A DNA stretch of 64,000 bases, from assembly GCA_965276675.1 (NCBI GenBank), contig OZ255624.1, positions 1,364,001 to 1,428,000 of the forward strand, read 5' to 3'. The stretch is from G965276675 sp965276675. GTDB taxonomy: Bacteria; Acidobacteriota; Terriglobia; Terriglobales; Acidobacteriaceae. A program made the position numbers and the translations under genes. Below, in pieces: positions 17,238 through 26,443 of this stretch. How positions within the stretch are numbered: the stretch's first letter is position 1; every line of letters begins with the position of its first letter. Under the pieces are notes generated by a model, which was not told the origin of the DNA, searched no databases, and saw only the letters and a program-made list of their open reading frames with translations.

Positions 17238-18050
17238 TTATAGTGGTTCGGCCGAGAGAGCTGGTTGGGAGGCCAGTGCGGCGGCGAGCTGCGCAGTGGC
17301 TTCGAGCGACCAGACATAGACCACGAGCTCGCGCGCGTAGAAGAGCAGGGGTGGTGCATCCGGCAGGCGGATGCCGTGCGCGGCGGGGAGGTCGTTGCGC
17401 TCGAACTCGGCTTCTGCGGCCTCCAGCGGCCAGGGCATGTGGTGGATGTCGCCCTGGAGAAGCTTGCCACGGCTGTCGGAGGTGTACAGGCGGTAGCGCT
17501 CGGTGAGAAAGTGCTCCACGGTGCCGGGGCAGGACTGGGCGAGGGCGCGGGTGGGTCCCAAGCTGCGATAGCGGGCGCGGAAACGGACGGGCTTGCGGGT
17601 CAGGTGGCGTTCGCTGGTGTAGAGGAACTCGCCGTCGTCGCGCGACTGGATGTCCATGCGCGCCCAGTAGTAGGGCAGCTGGAAGAAGAGGCGAGCCACG
17701 GAGACGGCCAGCGGGTTTGCGGCGTCGAGCGAGAAGAAGTAGACACCGGCGCGGTTGGTGTTTTCTTCGCGAACATAGGTGCGGAGGTTGAGCTCGGGAA
17801 AGCGATTGGTTCCGGGCACGGGCGGAATGCCGTGCAGACGGACACGGTCCATCCAGAAGGGCACAACACCGATCCAGGCCGAGCCGTCGAAGGTGTCCAC
17901 GACAAGGCCGGAGGGCAGTAGGGGAGTGATCTCCGCAGGCGGCACGGGCCAGTGGGCGAAGAGCAGGTCGTTCCAGCGCTGGGTCATCGTCCAGGGCCGC
18001 TTGGGGAGCGGCCAGGGGCGGTGCTTGACTGTGGAGAGGACGTCCGGCAC
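17238..18050 (-). CDS. DUF2071 (YqjF-like) protein
   Basis: A 270-residue protein recognised by WNDLLFAHWPVPPAEITPLL, VVDTFDGSAWIGVVPFWM, FPELNLRTYVR and GVYFFSLDAANPLAV, the sequence of the DUF2071/YqjF family (acetoacetate-decarboxylase-like fold). Biochemical role not established. It follows fabG in the same orientation upstream by about 45 bases and may share its transcript. The start is GTG at 18050; an ATG at 17987 (MTQRWND) is a plausible alternative. Confidence 0.87.
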   Translation of the reverse strand: MPDVLSTVKHRPWPLPKRPWTMTQRWNDLLFAHWPVPPAEITPLLPSGLVVDTFDGSAWIGVVPFWMDRVRLHGIPPVPGTNRFPELNLRTYVREENTNRAGVYFFSLDAANPLAVSVARLFFQLPYYWARMDIQSRDDGEFLYTSERHLTRKPVRFRARYRSLGPTRALAQSCPGTVEHFLTERYRLYTSDSRGKLLQGDIHHMPWPLEAAEAEFERNDLPAAHGIRLPDAPPLLFYARELVVYVWSLEATAQLAAALASQPALSAEPL

Positions 18051-18446
18051 GGGTTTTGGGCCTCCAGCCGCAATGAGGTAGGGTGGGTAGTCCGGCCCTT
18101 AGAGTAGCGGAGTGCGGGACGTGAGGCAATTGCGTTCGGGGTTGGCGGGGACACCTGCTCGGAAGCGGCATTCTGCACCTAGTGCTCTGTAGTGTGTATG
18201 CAATACACCCGGCAGTTCTCAAAGAGCTCGCAATGCTACCTATCAATTCTCCCACTGTTGCGTCCGGCGGCCCCTTCACCATTAGTACAGACGAAGCCGT
18301 CAACTGAGTTCCGGCTTAAACAAGCGTCGCCCGGCATAGGGACAAATGCTCCAGACTGCTTCTGTACCCAATCGAGACAGCTCCTGATCCATGCGAGTTG
18401 CTGGCCGAAATACGCTTCTCGGCTACACTCGGCAATAGGAGGCATT

Positions 18447-19127
18447 GTGGCTGTGGGAGGAACGACAGGATGCGCTGCCTGGCTACTTCTACTCTTGAGT
18501 TTGCATAGTGGCGCATTTGCGCAAAAGCGTGCGGTTACGGTTGCGGACTCGATCCAGGCGGCGTCTTTTGGAACACCCCTCGACGAAGCCCTTTCGAATT
18601 CTCCAGAAATTTTCTCTCCAAAACACGATGAGTTTGTGGTCATCACACGGAAAGGAATCATAGCCTCGAATGTGAACCGCTACACGCTTCCGGGCAGCGG
18701 TCATCACGGAGGGCTACGATGACGGGTACTTCCATTACATATCGCGCCTCAATCTCGGCAAGGCGGAGGCCAGCGAGTACGAACACATGATTGGAGCAGC
18801 GCCATTTGGCGCAGGTCTTCAGACCTGGTTTCAAAACTCGACAGGTTTCAATCTTGAGCGGGTTCATACGCCGGTGAGGATTCTCGGATTCTCGCCGAGC
18901 TCTATTCTTGGGAATTGGGAATGGTTTGCGGTTTGAAGTACCTGGGCAAGCCAGTCGAGTTTACCTGGATACCCGACGCGGGGCATGTACCCGTACGTCC
19001 AGCAGACTGCCTGACAGCCCAAGAAGGAGACGTGGACTGGTTCACTTTCTGGCTTAAGGGAGAGGAAAACCTGAATCCTGCTAAGAATAAGCAGTATCTG
19101 CGCTGGCGAGAGCTACGGCGACAATAA
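18447..19127 (+). pseudogene. S9-like peptidase/hydrolase pseudogene, large internal deletion
   Basis: The 5' end is intact: AGGAGG, GTG start at 18447, signal peptide (AAWLLLLLSLHSGAFAQ), then VTVADSIQAASFGTP and FSPKHDEFVVITRKG, the start of a propeller-containing S9-like peptidase. Near 18695 the frame switches to GYDDGYFHYISRLNLGKAE, and near 18930 again to GLKYLGKPVEFTWIPDAGH with the family's terminal His and DVDWFTFWLKGE. The catalytic Ser region and most of the propeller (several hundred residues) are absent, so this is a deletion remnant with two frame changes. Confidence 0.75.
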
Positions 19128-19326
19128 GAGGCGAATGTTGCGGCATCGCTTGCCTCCTGACGCAGCTACACGTGTTGACTCCGATTCGCTGGAGAAGTCG
19201 GCTTGTGGAAAGCTCTCAAGGATGGGATCAAGGTTTGGCCGTGTGATCCCATTTAATGGACACGCATGAGTTGCGGTTGTGGGACGGATTGCTGAGTTGA
19301 CGCATGAAGGTGGTGTGCATATTTCG

Positions 19327-21024
19327 ATGGAGAAGGCCGACGATGAACTTCTGAAGGCCAACCGCCCAGGGGAGATTTATGCTGATAGCACTATGCCCGA
19401 GCTCGAGATACCTGCCCCGGTTCCCGCTTCAGAGTCTACTGCTGCTTTAACCCCGGCCATCCCCGCCGGACGGGAGGCTGCGCCGGAGCAGCCGCGCAAT
19501 CAGACGGAGGTCTTTGCTGTCCATGGGGCCGATCCGGAGGTGCTGGCGTATGCGATGGCGAAGTACTCGCGGTCTTCCCTATCGATGAAGGAGTCGCTGC
19601 GGGAGATCAGCAGCCAGCGGGCTGAGCAGTTCCTGAACACCTTTTATTTCCAATATGGGCACCGGTCGATTGCGGACCTGGCGCATGTGGCTTTCGCGGT
19701 AGAGCGGCTGTCCTTGCTGGCGGCCATCGTGCTGGTGGACGAGCAGCGCTGGGATGGGCAGGAGCGGTCGACGCGGTACCAGAACTTCAAGAAGAGCGGC
19801 TGGTACATGCCGGAGTTCGGGGACGACGCTTCGGGGGAACGGTTGTATACCGAAACGGTCGAGAGATTGTTCGAGGGTTACCACCGTGTATCCGAAGGAG
19901 TGTTTTTTTCGTTAAAGGAAAAGACCAAAAAACCCGATGAATTAAAGCAGGAGGCATTTGAGCGAACGCTGCGGGCGCGGGCTTTCGATGTGGCGCGCTA
20001 CCTGTTGCCACTGGCGACCAATACGTCACTGGGGCAGATCGTGAATGCACGGACGCTGGAGACGCAGGTCTCGCGGCTGCTCTCGGACCGGCACGCGGAG
20101 ATACGTGAGCTGGGAGAGCGCCTGCGCGGGGCGGCGACGGGGGTGGCGTGGAATGTGCACGCGGAGGAGCTGCAGGAGCTCTATGCGGAGCTGCGCGGGA
20201 TTCGGCCGGAGCTGGCGACCGAAGCGGAAGCACTGCTGGGGCGAGAGGTGAAGGTGGCGCCGACGCTGGTGAAGTACGCCACGCCGAACGCCTACGGGAT
20301 GGAGACGCGGCGTGAGTTGGAACAGGCCGCGGCGGAGCTGATGGGGGGCGCCGGTGTTGCAGAGGCGCCGGTGGTGGATCTGGTGGAGCGGACGGAGCCG
20401 CTGGAGGTGGAGATTGCGGCGACGCTGCTGTACGGGGCGTGTCACTACCCTTTCCGGCAGGTGCGGGACCGGGTGGCGGAGTTAAAGGAGGGGCAGCGGA
20501 ACGAGATCATTGCGCTGGGGGTGAAGCATCGTGGGCGGCACGACGAGCTACTCCGGGAGTTCGCGGCCGGGCAGGCGCTGCGTTTCGACATTCTGATGGA
20601 TATTGGGGGATTTCGCGATATGCACCGGCATCGACGGTGTGTGCAGGTGCTGCAGGGTTTTACCGCGGCGCATGGATTTGAGGTGCCGGAGGGAGTGGGG
20701 GAGGCTGGATTGGTTTCGGAATACGAAGGGGCGCTGCGTGCCGCGCACGAGGCGTTTGCGGCGTTGACTGCTGGCAAAGCACCTGAGGCGGAGGGGACGG
20801 CGCAGTATCTGCTGCCGCTGGGAACGCGCTGCCGCGCGCTCTTTAAGATGGACTTCGCCGAGGCGCTGTACATCTCAGAGCTGCGGTCCCAGCCGCAGGG
20901 GCATTTCTCCTATCGGCGGGTTGCGTGGGAGATGTACAGGGCGGTGGAGCGGCAACATCCGGCGTTGGCGCAGTATTTTCGCGTGACCGACTTCAACGAG
21001 CCAGTGGACCTGCTGAAACGATGA
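19327..21024 (+). CDS. thyX: Flavin-dependent thymidylate synthase, double-domain form
   Basis: Makes dTMP from dUMP using methylene-tetrahydrofolate and FAD. The 565-residue protein has two ThyX-like halves. The first (about residues 60-230) has SKYSRSSLSMKESL, FYFQYGHRSIADLAH and QRWDGQERSTRYQ, corresponding to the dUMP/FAD-binding motif. The second (about 310-530) has VKHRGRHDELLREF and DMHRHRRCVQVLQ. Canonical ThyX is about 220-250 residues and tetrameric, so a fused pair is consistent with a pseudo-dimer. No thyA is present in the window. The start may be GTG at 19279 instead of ATG 19327. Confidence 0.88.
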   Translation: MEKADDELLKANRPGEIYADSTMPELEIPAPVPASESTAALTPAIPAGREAAPEQPRNQTEVFAVHGADPEVLAYAMAKYSRSSLSMKESLREISSQRAEQFLNTFYFQYGHRSIADLAHVAFAVERLSLLAAIVLVDEQRWDGQERSTRYQNFKKSGWYMPEFGDDASGERLYTETVERLFEGYHRVSEGVFFSLKEKTKKPDELKQEAFERTLRARAFDVARYLLPLATNTSLGQIVNARTLETQVSRLLSDRHAEIRELGERLRGAATGVAWNVHAEELQELYAELRGIRPELATEAEALLGREVKVAPTLVKYATPNAYGMETRRELEQAAAELMGGAGVAEAPVVDLVERTEPLEVEIAATLLYGACHYPFRQVRDRVAELKEGQRNEIIALGVKHRGRHDELLREFAAGQALRFDILMDIGGFRDMHRHRRCVQVLQGFTAAHGFEVPEGVGEAGLVSEYEGALRAAHEAFAALTAGKAPEAEGTAQYLLPLGTRCRALFKMDFAEALYISELRSQPQGHFSYRRVAWEMYRAVERQHPALAQYFRVTDFNEPVDLLKR

Positions 21025-21809
21025 GCGCTCTGCGCACTCTTTGCCTGCTGGTCCTCTGGTGTGTGCCGACCGGGCTCGCGTGCGGCAAGGCGAACGCGAA
21101 GGGCACGCTGTCCGTGCCGAGCGCGCTTACGGACTACTCCGGAACGTTAGGTGCGAAGACACGCATTGGCATGACCCTGGCGCTCAACGGCCAGCGGAGC
21201 TTCGATGGATCGTATTTCTACGCTAAATATCTGAAAGACATCCCGCTCAGGGGCGAGTTGCGGGACGACGGGCATGTGGTTCTGAAGGAAGTGAGCGGGG
21301 GCGCGACCCTCGACTTTACGTTTGTCGGCAACGGGTCGGAGGCTGGTTCGGATCCGGGCGGACTGGGCTTTGAAACCTCGGTCGGGCTTGCGGGCACATG
21401 GACGAGCGCGAACGGCAAGGAGCAGTTTCCGGTGAAGTTGAACCAGGTGGGTGCGATGCCGGGAAAGAGCCTAGGCCATCGATATTTTGACGACGAGAGC
21501 GATGCTGAGGTGGAGAGGCGGGCTAAAGAGTTTCTGCGGGCGGTGCAGGTTGGGGATAGGAGCGCGACAGCCACAGCTATGCACTTCCCAGTTCGGGTGA
21601 ATACAGATGGGAAGAATCGCGTGGTGCGGACGCGGGCCGCTTTTCTGGCGCAGTTCCCGCAGATCTTTACGCCGGAGTATACGGCGTGCGTGGGTACGCT
21701 GATACCGCACCAGATGTTCGCGAATGCGCAGGGTGTAATGCTAGGCAACGGCGCAGTTTGGTTCGACGAGAAAGGCGTGATTACGTTCAATCCATGCACG
21801 AAGCAGTAA
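21021..21809 (+). CDS. Secreted protein of unknown function
   Basis: A 262-residue protein with a signal peptide (MSALRTLCLLVLWCVPTGLA). The first half reads as beta-strands (TLALNGQRSFDGSYFYAKYL, GELRDDGHVVLKEVSGG), and the second is an NTF2-like region (AKEFLRAVQVGDRSATATAM, AAFLAQFPQIFTPEY). No catalytic motif seen. The ATG overlaps the thyX stop by four bases (ATGA), so it is translated with thyX, although a functional link is not obvious. Confidence 0.7.
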   Translation: MSALRTLCLLVLWCVPTGLACGKANAKGTLSVPSALTDYSGTLGAKTRIGMTLALNGQRSFDGSYFYAKYLKDIPLRGELRDDGHVVLKEVSGGATLDFTFVGNGSEAGSDPGGLGFETSVGLAGTWTSANGKEQFPVKLNQVGAMPGKSLGHRYFDDESDAEVERRAKEFLRAVQVGDRSATATAMHFPVRVNTDGKNRVVRTRAAFLAQFPQIFTPEYTACVGTLIPHQMFANAQGVMLGNGAVWFDEKGVITFNPCTKQ

Positions 21810-21987
21810 GCCTGCAACAAAGGTAATAACGTGAGGTAAGAATGGGTCTTCGCCTAGACTTCGCCAGTGCTATGATCGAAGAAATCGTGATGGTGGCCAG
21901 GTCATCGTCGGTATTCGGTAGGTATACGCAGCGGCTTTGAGGCTCAGCATTGGCGAGCTGGATGCGATTTTAAGATTGGAGAGTTTC

Positions 21988-23082
21988 GTGGCAGATGATC
22001 GTTCTCGCGCCATAGACCTGGCGCTTTCGCAGATTGAGAAGCAGTTTGGCAAGGGATCCATCATGCGCCTCGGCAGTAAAGAGGCCATTGTTCCGATCTC
22101 TGTGATTTCTACGGGTTCAATCTCCTTCGATGCTGCGCTGGGTGTGGGTGGAGTGCCGCGTGGACGCGTGATCGAGATCTTTGGTCCGGAGTCTTCGGGC
22201 AAGACCACCATCACGCTGCAGATCATCGCCGAGGCGCAGAAGATGGGCGGCATGGCGGCCTTTGTAGATGCAGAGCATGCGCTGGATCCGATCTACGCTA
22301 GGAAGCTGGGGGTGGACATCGACAACCTCCTGATCTCGCAGCCGGATTACGGGGAACAGGCGCTCGAGATCACCGAAGCGCTGGTGCGCTCCGGGGCTGT
22401 CGATGTGCTAGTAGTGGACTCTGTCGCCGCGCTCGTGCCGAAGGCCGAGCTGGATGGCGAGATGGGCGATTCCCACATGGGATTGCAGGCGCGACTAATG
22501 TCGCAGGCGCTGCGAAAGCTCACGGGCACCGTTTCCAAGTCGCGAACAAGTCTTATTTTTATCAACCAGATCCGCGAGAAGATCGGCGTGATGTTCGGTA
22601 ATCCGGAGACGACGACGGGTGGCCGCGCGCTGAAATTCTATTCCTCTGTCCGTATCGACATCCGGCGCATTGCTGCTGTGAAAGAGGGCGATGTAGTCGT
22701 GGGTTCGCGGACCAAGGTCAAGATTGTTAAGAACAAGGTAGCTGCGCCATTCCGCGAGGCGGAGTTCGACATTCTTTACGGCGAGGGGATCTCGCGCGAG
22801 GGCGACGTTCTCGACCAAGCAGTCGCTAACGGCATCGTCGAGAAATCGGGCGCGTGGTTCTCCTTTTCGGGCGAGCGCATCGGACAGGGACGCGAGAATG
22901 TCCGGCAATATCTCAAGGACAATCGCGATACCTTCAACCGCATCCATGACGCCTTGCGGCAGAAACTTGGAATTGGCGGTGGCGCAAAAGAAGCCGTTGT
23001 GAGCATTCCGGAGGTGCCGGTCAATGGCGCCGCTGTGGCGCAAGAGGCTGTACGTCCAACGACGAGACGTCCTCAGGCGTAA
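21988..23082 (+). CDS. recA: Recombinase RecA
   Basis: The DNA strand-exchange ATPase and SOS coprotease. It is 364 residues and begins MADDRSRAIDLALSQIEKQF. Walker A is GPESSGKTTITLQ, then QPDYGEQALEI, Walker B VLVVDSVAALVP, loop L1 with MGDSHMGLQARLMSQALRK, and FINQIREKIGVMFGNPET in loop L2, all intact. The GTG at 21988 matches the family start; the frame opens earlier at 21937 without homology. Standalone gene; recX is not adjacent. No clear LexA box was identified by eye upstream. Confidence 0.97.
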   Translation: MADDRSRAIDLALSQIEKQFGKGSIMRLGSKEAIVPISVISTGSISFDAALGVGGVPRGRVIEIFGPESSGKTTITLQIIAEAQKMGGMAAFVDAEHALDPIYARKLGVDIDNLLISQPDYGEQALEITEALVRSGAVDVLVVDSVAALVPKAELDGEMGDSHMGLQARLMSQALRKLTGTVSKSRTSLIFINQIREKIGVMFGNPETTTGGRALKFYSSVRIDIRRIAAVKEGDVVVGSRTKVKIVKNKVAAPFREAEFDILYGEGISREGDVLDQAVANGIVEKSGAWFSFSGERIGQGRENVRQYLKDNRDTFNRIHDALRQKLGIGGGAKEAVVSIPEVPVNGAAVAQEAVRPTTRRPQA

Positions 23083-23169
23083 GCGCAGGTTCGGATGACT
23101 CGAGACAATCGAGGGCGCGGGCTGCGCCTTTCTTTGCTGGCGCGCGCCTGCAGGCTGGAGGAGATCCGC

Positions 23170-23690
23170 GTGTCTCAAGCTGCGCTGTTGGTGCTCGCAG
23201 CCATTCTCATGGCACTGAACCTTACGGCGCTGAATGATGCCTATGCCGCAGACCAGCAATCCACGCAACTACTGTATCGCGCCCTGGAAGTGCAGGGAGG
23301 CGAGGAAAAATTGCGTGCCTTGCACAGTGTGCAATGGGAGGCCTCTGGATACCGGAACGAATTAGAGCGGCCGGAGGGGCCATATGTAACTGAGTTTGAC
23401 TCGATCTCAGAAACTCACGATTTCTCGGGCCAGCGATATCGCAGTCTGCTGAACGGCCAAGTCTTTCCCATCTTCAAATATCGGACGAAACCGTCGTGGC
23501 GAATGGCGTGGCCATGCACAGTTTGAATGGGCAGAAGGCTCCCGGCACTCCGCAGCAGATTGAATTGGCGCAGGAAAAGCTGGCGCTCAGTCCCGAGCGT
23601 GTGCTACTCACGGCGCTCGATGCGCCAGACGCGCACGCCGAGCCTGATACGGTTCTCCAGTCCGTGCCACGCTGCGGCGGAGAGAAGTGA
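23170..23690 (+). pseudogene. Secreted protein remnant, frameshifted and truncated
   Basis: The start GTG at 23170 follows GGAG and gives a signal peptide (AALLVLAAILMALNLTALN). LYRALEVQGGEEKLRALHSV and GPYVTEFDSISETHDF then resemble the N-terminal domain of acidobacterial metallo-beta-lactamase-fold proteins. Near 23480 the frame changes, and the sequence continues as VVANGVAMHSLNGQKAPG and ALSPERVLLTALDAP to a stop at 23690, before any metal-binding HxHxDH could appear. So it is a remnant with one frameshift and a missing C-terminus. The family call is tentative. Confidence 0.6.
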
Positions 23691-23791
23691 GACTCCGGAT
23701 GGAAAGCTGCAATAGCGGTTATCGTAAAAACGCCGCGTATGACCTTCTGCATCTTTCGGCTACCCCTAGCTTCACGGAAGCTATTCGAAGA

Positions 23792-24805
23792 ATGCTGAGC
23801 AAATGTCGTAGCTACGGTTGCATACTCCTCACGCTTGCTGCCTCCCTCATGCCGGTGGTGTGCAGGGCGCAGGTCTCTGGTGCTGCTCAGGTGGTCAGGC
23901 AGAAGGTGATCATCGACACCGATATTGGCGATGACATCGATGATGTCTTTGCCGTGGGACTGGCGCTCTCGAGCCAGGAGTTCGAAATCGTGGGAATCAC
24001 GTCGGCTTGGGGTGACACGCAGCTACGCGCGCGCCTGCTGGACCGACTGCTGCGCGAGACGGGACGCAGCAATATTCCAGTGGCAGTCGGGATTGAAAAG
24101 ACGAAGCGGGGAGCCGGAGCGTTCTCACAGAGACACTGGGCCGAGCGCGAACCGGCCACACCGCATCGCGATGCGGTGGAGTTTATGCTGGAACAGATCC
24201 GCAAAGCCCCGGGACAGATTACGCTCATCAGCCTGGCGCCAACGACGAATCTTGGTGCGGCAATCGAGCGCGATGCGGCTACATTTCGCAAGTTAAAGCG
24301 CGTCGTGATGATGGGCGGATCGGTAAGGGCAGGGTATGGTGATCTAGGGTATGCGCCAGATCGCGGACCGGACGCCGAATATAACATCGCGATGGACCCG
24401 CAGGCAGCGCAAAAGCTCTTCGGGATCGGTGTGCCGCTGTATGTGATGCCGCTGGATTCGACGCAAATCAAGCTGAACGCGGATCAGCGGGTGCTGCTAT
24501 TCACAGAGAGCACGCCGTTGACCGATGCGTTTGCGCTGCTTTATGACCAGTGGGCGTTTGTCACAAAGAATCAGACGCCGACGATGTTTGACGCAGTGGC
24601 GGTTGGGTATGCGCTCGACCCGAAGCTCTGCCCGACGCAGCCCATGCGTTTGCAGGTGGATGACAAAGGCTACACGCGGGTGGAGACGGGACCCGCAAAT
24701 GCGCAGGTCTGTATGAAGTCGGCCCCGGACCGCTTCTTTAGCTTGTATATGCCACGCTTGTTGACACAGCGGCTCAGCGGAAGCCGTGTGATCTGCGGAC
24801 GCTGA
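23792..24805 (+). CDS. Nucleoside hydrolase, exported
   Basis: Hydrolyses the N-glycosidic bond of nucleosides. The 337-residue protein has a signal peptide, then VIIDTDIGDDIDDVFAV, the signature N-terminal Asp cluster that binds catalytic calcium. ITLISLAPTTNLGAAI, KRVVMMGGSVRAG and YNIAMDPQAAQKLF follow, and the TPTMFDAVAVGYAL segment supplies the last Asp ligand. All expected metal ligands are visible. Export is typical for nucleoside scavenging in this phylum. The start at 23792 is chosen because the signal peptide begins there. Confidence 0.93.
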   Translation: MLSKCRSYGCILLTLAASLMPVVCRAQVSGAAQVVRQKVIIDTDIGDDIDDVFAVGLALSSQEFEIVGITSAWGDTQLRARLLDRLLRETGRSNIPVAVGIEKTKRGAGAFSQRHWAEREPATPHRDAVEFMLEQIRKAPGQITLISLAPTTNLGAAIERDAATFRKLKRVVMMGGSVRAGYGDLGYAPDRGPDAEYNIAMDPQAAQKLFGIGVPLYVMPLDSTQIKLNADQRVLLFTESTPLTDAFALLYDQWAFVTKNQTPTMFDAVAVGYALDPKLCPTQPMRLQVDDKGYTRVETGPANAQVCMKSAPDRFFSLYMPRLLTQRLSGSRVICGR

Positions 24806-24811
24806 ACGAGG

Positions 24812-25363
24812 TTAGGCCGCGGCTAGTTCTTTCTCGATTGCAGTCAGGACTACGGGATCATTGGGCTCTATCTCTGGGGCGAAACGCGCTACGACTTTGC
24901 CAGTTCGGCTGACTAGGAATTTTTCGAAGTTCCAGAGTACCTCTGGTTCTGCGTTGGGCGTTACGCCGAACTCGACCAAATGCTGGCGGAAGTCATCCGA
25001 GTTGCTTTTTGCCTTCGGCTGAGAATCGATTAAAGCTTTGTAGAGCGGGTGGGTGTCCTGGCCTGCGACCGAGATCTTCTCGAACATCGGAAAGCTCACG
25101 CCAAAGTTGGCGAGGCAAAAGGTCTCAATCTCCTCGTTCGTCCCTGGCTCCTGGCCAGCGAAGTTGTTGGCCGGAAAGCCCAGGATGGTGAGGCCGCGTG
25201 AGTGCAGGCGCTGGTACAGTTCCTCGAGGGCGCTGTACTGGGGAGTCAGCCCACACTGTGACGCGACATTCACGATCATCAGCACCTCGCCTTTGTACTC
25301 GCTGAGCGATGTGACCGCGCCCGTGATGCGGCGTACGGGTATGTCCATGAACTGAGGGGTCAT
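24812..25363 (-). CDS. Glutathione peroxidase family (thiol peroxidase)
   Basis: Reduces hydroperoxides, most likely with thioredoxin as donor. The 183-residue protein shows VLMIVNVASQCGLTPQYSAL with the peroxidatic Cys in place of selenocysteine, LGFPANNFAGQEPGTNEEI with the catalytic Gln/Asn, FPMFEKISVAG, and VLWNFEKFLVSRTGKVVARF with the catalytic Trp. ATG at 25363 with AGGAGA upstream is the start; a longer frame reaches 25507. Convergent with the nucleoside hydrolase. Confidence 0.94.
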   Translation of the reverse strand: MTPQFMDIPVRRITGAVTSLSEYKGEVLMIVNVASQCGLTPQYSALEELYQRLHSRGLTILGFPANNFAGQEPGTNEEIETFCLANFGVSFPMFEKISVAGQDTHPLYKALIDSQPKAKSNSDDFRQHLVEFGVTPNAEPEVLWNFEKFLVSRTGKVVARFAPEIEPNDPVVLTAIEKELAAA

Positions 25364-25507
25364 CGTGTCTCCTTGAAGCTTGAGTTGGGTGAGATATCGC
25401 CTGGCACTTTCTCTTTGGATCGTACCTGAGTTGAGAAGGGAACTGAATTGAGGCTTCTCGTTCCGTTCAGATATTGATACCACCTGGCCTGGCAAGGGTG
25501 CGTTCAT

Positions 25508-25989
25508 GCCGCGGATCGTCAGCTTGCTAAGGGGGCTGATGATGTCTTAAGAGCCTTGCGCTGTTGGACTTCACGAATTTCTTTATGGCGATTTGCTGCC
25601 GGCAAGCACACCTGATGCAAGATCAGTGCAAAACTTCAGGCTCGAATGCCTTGCGAAAGACTTCTCATTAGCCCACTGTTACAAGTCCGATTGTGCCCTT
25701 GTGCAATCTTTATATTTTTATTATTTTTCTGTTGCCAAGGACTGTGACGTATGTAATGATTCGCCCGAACTTGTTATTTGGCAGATGGCACTGCGGAAGA
25801 GATCCAGGAGTTCATGATTTCACTTCGCTAGCCCGTCTGATCTTCAAGTTGTATCTCCGGCCAGGTTAGTTTCCAGCAATTGAAAACGCCTCTCGCACTT
25901 CATTAGTGCTCCTACGGGCCAGATTTCCTACTAAGGGCTAGATACGAACGAGCATTCATTTTGCTGCACGCGCAGCATGTGGGGGTTCT
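25508..25989. promoter_or_regulatory. Upstream region of the terpene/YcaO cluster
   Basis: About 480 bases without a convincing gene. An AT-rich tract at about 25690-25760 (TCTTTATATTTTTATTATTT) contrasts with the surrounding sequence. A short hairpin TGCTGC-ACGC-GCAGCA (25962-25977) lies just before the GGGGG ribosome site of the first gene. The cluster promoter should lie here, but I see no unambiguous -35/-10 pair. Confidence 0.4.
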
Positions 25990-26442
25990 ATGCCATGGAG
26001 TAACTTTGCTCATTTAACGACTTCTTTACTTAGCAGTGACGATATCGGGCTGAAAGGCCCCGGTAAGATCGTGCACAGCGCGCCATCGAACACACAACTT
26101 CTACCATTGAAATTAGAACTAGGAAATGGTCATTCTTCCGCAGAGGCGCCATCCGAGGTCACGTCGTTCGCAACTACGCAACAAACCAAAGCGCGTCAGT
26201 ATGAGATCGATCCCGAGTTTTGGCTGCCTCCCTGGGTAAGAGACCACGTCGATTCCAACGGGAAACCTGACGACCTAATTCAAAAAGTCATTGCGCAGGT
26301 CAATCAAAGCCCGAACGAAAAGACCTTTCTGGAGGCGCAGGCGACACTTAATGAATTGAGCCGCACTACGGAAGGTGCAGACCTAGTCCGCAAATCAGTG
26401 ACTAAGGATGTTATTAGCAAGACTCTTCAAGGAGGGCGCTAA
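25990..26442 (+). CDS. Cluster gene A: unknown 150-residue protein
   Basis: First gene of the terpene/YcaO cluster. No family recognised. The first 70 residues are polar and low in structure (SSLLSSDDIGLKGPG and many Ser/Thr). A segment YEIDPEFWLPPWVRDHVDS and a helical tail (DDLIQKVIAQVNQSP, LEAQATLNELSRTTEGADLV) follow. No signal peptide, no Cys. The second half could be a small protein-binding domain. It ends just before gene B with one intervening base, and gene B's GGAGG lies inside its last codons, so the two are coupled. It might be a leader-bearing substrate or a scaffold; neither can be shown. Confidence 0.65.
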   Translation: MPWSNFAHLTTSLLSSDDIGLKGPGKIVHSAPSNTQLLPLKLELGNGHSSAEAPSEVTSFATTQQTKARQYEIDPEFWLPPWVRDHVDSNGKPDDLIQKVIAQVNQSPNEKTFLEAQATLNELSRTTEGADLVRKSVTKDVISKTLQGGR

Positions 26443-26443
26443 T

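Noticed and set aside
17206..18303. 365-codon minus-strand frame over the DUF2071 gene
   Set aside because: Arg/Pro/Ala-rich shadow; the DUF2071 frame at 17238-18050 carries the conserved sequence.
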